8,105 nucleotides of DNA, from assembly GCA_947462525.1 (NCBI GenBank), contig CANHPK010000058.1, forward strand, positions 1 to 8,105, read 5' to 3'. This document shows positions 5,243-8,105 of the stretch, in pieces. The DNA comes from Roseiflexaceae bacterium. Its GTDB lineage: Bacteria; Chloroflexota; Chloroflexia; Chloroflexales; Roseiflexaceae. A program made the translations under genes and the position numbers. Below the pieces are notes generated by a model, which made no database searches, was not told the DNA's origin, and was given only the letters and a program-made list of their open reading frames with translations. The first letter of the stretch is position 1. The number at the start of each line of letters is the position of its first letter.

Positions 5243-6814
5243 TTACGCGCTGAAGTTGCTCGTCTGGTTGAACTCAGTGATTGCTTTTTCGAGCGCTGAC
5301 TTGAGTTCTGGTGACGGGAACTTGCGATCGAGGCGGTTGTCGTAGATGCCCTTGCACACATCCGGGTGGACCGTGCGCATGAACTGCAAGAACTCGACCT
5401 TCCACTGACCAATCGCTGCCACCGGCACGCCGTCGCAGTAGCCGTTGGTTGCTGCAAACAGCACCATGACCTGCTCTTCGAGCGGCATCGGGGCGAACTG
5501 TGGTTGCTTGAGGACCTCTTGCAAGCGGGATCCGCGGTCGAGCTGGGCACGCGTCGAAGCGTCCAAGTCCGAAGCGAACTGCGCAAATGCGGCCAAATCA
5601 CGGAACTGCGCCAAGTCGAGCTTGAGGCGGTCAGCGACCGAACGCATCGCACGGGTCATGGCCGACGTACCCACGCGGGACACGGACAGACCGATGTTGA
5701 GGGCGGGGCGAATACCTGCGTTGAACAAGTCGGACTCGAGGAACAACTGACCATCGGTGATCGAAATCACGTTGGTCGGAATGTACGCCGACACGTCATT
5801 GGCTTGGGTTTCGATGATGGGCAATGCCGTCAACGAACCGCCGCCTTTTTCTTCGCTCAGACGAGCAGCACGCTCGAGCAAGCGGGAGTGCAGGTAGAAA
5901 ACGTCGCCTGGGTATGCTTCGCGGCCTGGTGGGCGGCGCAACAACAGCGATACCTGACGGTAGGCTGTGGCGTGCTTGGACAGGTCGTCGTAGATGATGA
6001 GGGCGTCACGGACGACTTCACCGTTGATGGTGACGCCGTTTTCCATGACTTCTTCACCGACAGCACAACCGGCGTATGGTGCAATGTACTGCAACGCAGC
6101 CGATTCGGATGCGGTAGCAGCCACGACCGTGGTGTATTCCATTGCACCGAAGCGCTCGAGGTAACCCACAATTTGGGCAACCTGGGCACGCTTTTGACCG
6201 ATGGCAACGTAGATACAATACAGGCCCTTGCCCTTTTGGTTGATGATCGAGTCGATGGCCACAGCGGTTTTGCCGGTCTGGCGGTCACCGATGATGAGCT
6301 CGCGCTGACCACGACCGATGGGGATCATCGCGTCGATGGCGATGACGCCGGTCTGCACCGGAGTGTTGACCGACTGACGGTCCATCACACCGGGAGCGAT
6401 ACGCTCGACGGGGCGGAGGACGTCGCTGTTGATGGCACCCTTGCCGTCGATCGGCTGACCGAGGGCATTGATGACACGGCCGACCATTGCTTGACCAACC
6501 GGTACCGAGATAATACGGCCGGTGGCGTTGACCTGATCGCCTTCTTGGATCGAAAGATAGTCACCCAACACGATGGCGCTGACCGTGTCTTTCTCGAGAT
6601 TCAACGCGATGCCATACACAGCTTCGCTGCGACCGGCTTGCACGGGGAACTCGAGGAGCTCGGCTGCCATAACCTGTTCGAGGCCGCTGATGCGGGCCAC
6701 GCCGTCACCGACGGAGATGACGGTACCGACATTCATCATCCGTGGTCGGACGTCGGCACCCTCTTGAATGCTTTTTAGCAGACGCTGGTAAATATCGTTT
6801 GCTGCTACTGCCAT
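5243..6814 (-). CDS. atpA: F1Fo ATP synthase subunit alpha
   Basis: A 523-residue regulatory nucleotide-binding subunit, three copies in F1 alternating with beta. It shows the N-terminal barrel (about 25-95), Walker A GDRQTGKT (176-183), ALIIYDDLSKHATAYRQVS (271-289) holding the Walker B aspartates, PPGREAYPGDVFYLHSRLLE (295-314), and the arginine finger Arg380 in LSVSRVG (376-382), which completes the beta catalytic site. A stretch at about 254-270 (EEVMENG, INGEVVRD) is roughly eight residues longer than the loop I recall in E. coli or Bacillus alpha. The ATG at 6814 has GAGGTG seven bases upstream; a TTG five codons earlier overlaps that site and is unlikely. It ends in TAA. Confidence 0.98.
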   Translation of the reverse strand: MAVAANDIYQRLLKSIQEGADVRPRMMNVGTVISVGDGVARISGLEQVMAAELLEFPVQAGRSEAVYGIALNLEKDTVSAIVLGDYLSIQEGDQVNATGRIISVPVGQAMVGRVINALGQPIDGKGAINSDVLRPVERIAPGVMDRQSVNTPVQTGVIAIDAMIPIGRGQRELIIGDRQTGKTAVAIDSIINQKGKGLYCIYVAIGQKRAQVAQIVGYLERFGAMEYTTVVAATASESAALQYIAPYAGCAVGEEVMENGVTINGEVVRDALIIYDDLSKHATAYRQVSLLLRRPPGREAYPGDVFYLHSRLLERAARLSEEKGGGSLTALPIIETQANDVSAYIPTNVISITDGQLFLESDLFNAGIRPALNIGLSVSRVGTSAMTRAMRSVADRLKLDLAQFRDLAAFAQFASDLDASTRAQLDRGSRLQEVLKQPQFAPMPLEEQVMVLFAATNGYCDGVPVAAIGQWKVEFLQFMRTVHPDVCKGIYDNRLDRKFPSPELKSALEKAITEFNQTSNFSA

Positions 6815-6821
6815 AGTCTGG

Positions 6822-6827
6822 CACCTC
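6822..6827 (-). promoter_or_regulatory. Ribosome binding site of atpA
   Basis: GAGGTG seven bases before the ATG at 6814. It overlaps the alternative upstream TTG codon at 6829, which argues for the ATG. Confidence 0.75.
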
Positions 6828-6834
6828 AATCGTT

Positions 6835-6865
6835 GTGTCGCGACACTCGTGCTTGGCAGAGTGTC
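6835..6865 (-). repeat. Competing hairpins between atpH and atpA
   Basis: This is the longest gap in the operon (79 bases). In the transcript GACACTC (6859-6865) pairs perfectly with GAGTGTC (6842-6848) over a 10-base loop that can itself pair at TGC/GCA. The right-hand arm also belongs to a perfect 12-base palindrome, GTGTCGCGACAC (6835-6846). The two structures share bases 6842-6846, so they exclude each other. Neither is followed by U residues. The atpA ribosome site lies seven bases further on. Confidence 0.6.
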
Positions 6866-6893
6866 TGCTGCCGTTCCTTAGTGGTGACCTGAA

Positions 6894-7373
6894 CTAGCTC
6901 GTCAACATGCTGTTTTTGACGGCACTGAGGCGCGTCCGCAGACTGTTGTCGAGCACTTGATCACCCACGCGTACGATCAAGCCGCCGATGAGCGACGCGT
7001 CGACATCGAAGTGAACCGTCAGGCCCTCTCCATACTTCCCACGCAAATCTGCAATGACGTCGTTCTGCTTGGCATCACTGAGTGCCTCGGCACTGGTGAT
7101 GTGTGCTTCGAGCGCATGATTGGCACGTTGGGTGGCCTTTTCAAACGCTGCAGCAGCTGCAGGCAGGGTGTTCAGTTGACCGTTGTTGGCCAATGTTGCC
7201 ACGACATTGCGTACTTCACGTGGAGCGTCTGCCCCCATTTTGGCGGTGACCGCATCTGCACTCTGGGCACCGGCTTTGACTGCGTCTGCAGCGGCCTTGA
7301 GTGCTTTGAGGGCGGAGGTGTTCAGCGCCTCTTGGATGGCGCGCGCAATCATCTGTGCATCAGATGTAGTCAC
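6894..7373 (-). CDS. atpH: F1Fo ATP synthase subunit delta (stator)
   Basis: A 159-residue OSCP-type subunit joining the b stalk to the top of F1. The C-terminal signature is clear: VDASLIGGLIVRVGDQVLDNSLRTRLS (124-150), the usual LIGG-x-x-V-R-x-G pattern. The N-terminal helical bundle (about 1-75) is alanine-rich and diverged, lacking the common RYAxAL motif, and the protein is somewhat shorter than the usual 175-180. The start is GTG at 7373, with GAGGT six bases upstream. A TTG at 7415 in the same frame has a GGAG only two bases away and would add 14 residues, so it is less likely but not excluded. The frame is continuous with atpF across the atpF TAG. It ends in TAG. Confidence 0.9.
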   Translation of the reverse strand: MTTSDAQMIARAIQEALNTSALKALKAAADAVKAGAQSADAVTAKMGADAPREVRNVVATLANNGQLNTLPAAAAAFEKATQRANHALEAHITSAEALSDAKQNDVIADLRGKYGEGLTVHFDVDASLIGGLIVRVGDQVLDNSLRTRLSAVKNSMLTS

Positions 7374-7379
7374 GTTAAT

Positions 7380-7384
7380 ACCTC
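7380..7384 (-). promoter_or_regulatory. Ribosome binding site of atpH (GTG start)
   Basis: GAGGT six bases before GTG at 7373. It decides the start over the TTG at 7415. Confidence 0.65.
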
Positions 7385-7388
7385 GCTC

Positions 7389-7413
7389 GGTGGTGGCCAG
7401 ATGACCACATACC
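7389..7413 (-). repeat. Stem-loop between atpF and atpH
   Basis: In the transcript GUGGUC (7403-7408) pairs with GGCCAC (7393-7398) around AUCU, with one U-G wobble. GGU and ACC extend the stem beyond a small internal loop. It starts 11 bases after the atpF stop. It is weaker than the downstream hairpins of the operon and has no U-tract. Confidence 0.45.
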
Positions 7414-7424
7414 AATGCTCCGGA

Positions 7425-7916
7425 CTAGTTGTTGCGGCCCAAACGGCTCAACGACTCGTCGATCAATTGTGAATGATTGCCTTTGAGCTCAGCGCCCAAC
7501 ACTTTCGCGGCCGTTTCGGTCACCAAAGCTGCGGCCTGGTTCTTGAAATCGCCGGCCAGTCGCTCGACTTCACGCTCTGCGTTGGCACGGGCGTCGTTCT
7601 TGATGCGCTCGGCTTCGGCACGGGCTGCGTTGATGAGCTCTTGCTCTTGGATGCGCGCGCGCTCCGTGGCTTGGGCCATCACTGCGCCGGCTTCTTGACG
7701 AGCCTTGGCAAGTTCGACTTCGTTTTCTTTGCGCTGTGCAGCCATCTGCTCGCGCACCTTGTCAGCCTCTTTGAGACCGTCTTCGACGCGCTGGGTGCGC
7801 TCTTTGAGGAGGTTCAAAATGGGGGTGTACAGGAACTTTGACAACATCCACACCAAGAAGATGACGTTGAAGATCTGCGCCACCAACAGGCTGTAATTAA
7901 TGCCTAGTTTTTCCAA
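7425..7916 (-). CDS. atpF: F1Fo ATP synthase subunit b (peripheral stalk)
   Basis: A 163-residue stator subunit, two copies per complex. One N-terminal membrane helix (about 8-28, SLLVAQIFNVIFLVWMLSKF) is followed by a long, charged, alanine- and glutamate-rich helix (about 35-145, for example VREQMAAQRKENEVELAKAR) that forms the dimeric right-handed coiled stalk. The start is TTG at 7916: it gives MEKLGINYSLLVAQ, the expected bacterial b N-terminus, and has AAGGAG seven bases upstream. An earlier TTG at 7946 adds ten residues and lacks a ribosome site. The gene lies between atpE and atpH, separated by 48 and 51 bases. It ends in TAG. Confidence 0.94.
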   Translation of the reverse strand: MEKLGINYSLLVAQIFNVIFLVWMLSKFLYTPILNLLKERTQRVEDGLKEADKVREQMAAQRKENEVELAKARQEAGAVMAQATERARIQEQELINAARAEAERIKNDARANAEREVERLAGDFKNQAAALVTETAAKVLGAELKGNHSQLIDESLSRLGRNN

Positions 7917-7923
7917 AGCAATG

Positions 7924-7929
7924 CTCCTT
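7924..7929 (-). promoter_or_regulatory. Ribosome binding site of atpF (TTG start)
   Basis: AAGGAG seven bases before TTG at 7916. It is a strong site paired with a weak start codon. Confidence 0.75.
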
Positions 7930-7930
7930 G

Positions 7931-7962
7931 CTGGAGGTCGGGACAATACCCGTCCGCGCCAG
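7931..7962 (-). repeat. Imperfect stem-loop between atpE and atpF
   Basis: In the transcript CUGG, GG and CGGG pair in turn with CCCG, CC and CCAG, with an A-A mismatch and a small internal loop between blocks and a 6-base terminal loop. It begins two bases after the atpE stop. A competing GGAC/GTCC pairing exists. It is the least regular of the six intercistronic structures. No U-tract follows. Confidence 0.4.
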
Positions 7963-7964
7963 AA

Positions 7965-8105
7965 CTAGATAATTTTGAAGCCGATGAGCAGACCGAACAC
8001 CATCGACAAGATGAATGGCACTTCAGCAAGAGCGAAGCCCAAGAACATGTACGTGCGCAGCATGCCTTCTGCCTCGGGATTGCGACCCATGGCCTGCAAT
8101 GCACC
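7965..8105 (-). CDS. atpE: F1Fo ATP synthase subunit c, C-terminal part (partial)
   Basis: The last 46 codons of the proteolipid that forms the membrane rotor ring; the start lies beyond the right edge. The fragment begins GALQAMGRNPEAEG, which holds the end of helix 1 and the conserved polar loop (R-N-P here, R-Q-P in E. coli) that contacts gamma and epsilon. Helix 2 follows: TYMFLGFALAEVPFILSMVF (fragment residues 18-37), ending GLLIGFKII. The Glu at fragment residue 28 is the ion-carrying carboxylate. Val follows it, rather than the Ser or Thr seen in sodium-type rings, so proton coupling is likely, though helix 1 is mostly out of view. It ends in TAG. Confidence 0.93.
   Translation of the reverse strand, partial: GALQAMGRNPEAEGMLRTYMFLGFALAEVPFILSMVFGLLIGFKII

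Noticed and set aside
5366..6778. 470-codon open frame on the plus strand opposite atpA
   Set aside because: It lies wholly antisense to a certain atpA, shows no recognisable domain, and is rich in His, Asp, Gly and Thr as expected from the complement of conserved codons.
7425..8105. Reassigned TAG codon joining c, b and delta
   Set aside because: Each protein ends at the expected C-terminus, each gene has its own start and ribosome site, and no TAG interrupts a conserved domain.

Overview
The window is a bacterial chromosome segment in which every gene I can support lies on the minus strand, so transcription runs from the right edge to the left. It holds most of an F-type (F1Fo) ATP synthase operon, followed by a mreB gene and a tightly packed group of accessory genes. 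No RNA gene, mobile element, CRISPR array or phage gene is visible, and the open frames on the plus strand look like antisense shadows. The organism is most likely a member of the Chloroflexota, possibly a filamentous Chloroflexia. This is an inference from the style of the subunit sequences (an AtpF beginning MEKLGIN, an alpha subunit with a longer loop before IYDDLSK, a gamma subunit with DRGLAG) and from mreB following atpC. I could not run a search to confirm it.

Right to middle (8105 to 2379): the genes are atpE (C-terminal part only, cut by the window edge), atpF, atpH, atpA, atpG, atpD and atpC, encoding c, b, delta, alpha, gamma, beta and epsilon in the standard order. Catalytic and coupling residues are present: Walker A motifs in alpha and beta, the beta catalytic Glu, the alpha Arg finger, the c-ring Glu and a DELSEED-like loop. 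Gaps between genes are 45-79 bases, and each contains a stem-loop without a U-tract. Start codons differ by subunit: TTG for b, GTG for delta and gamma, ATG for alpha, beta and epsilon. A strong intrinsic terminator (13 base pairs then six U) closes the operon 20 bases after atpC.

Middle to left (2378 to 1): an extended -10 promoter after the terminator probably drives a second transcription unit. It consists of mreB (actin-like cell-shape protein), a class I SAM-dependent methyltransferase, a DUF402 protein (a phosphatase-like fold) and the first 14 codons of a Rossmann-fold protein that runs off the left edge. Spacings here are 5 and 12 bases and a 4-base ATGA overlap, so this unit is packed differently from the atp operon. 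mreC and mreD are not next to mreB.

Overall this is a housekeeping region. I do not see an undescribed defence, mobile or biosynthetic system. The most useful second-look items are the stem-loop in every atp gap, the ATP-sensing motif in epsilon, the start-codon pattern, and the mreB unit with its undefined partner genes.
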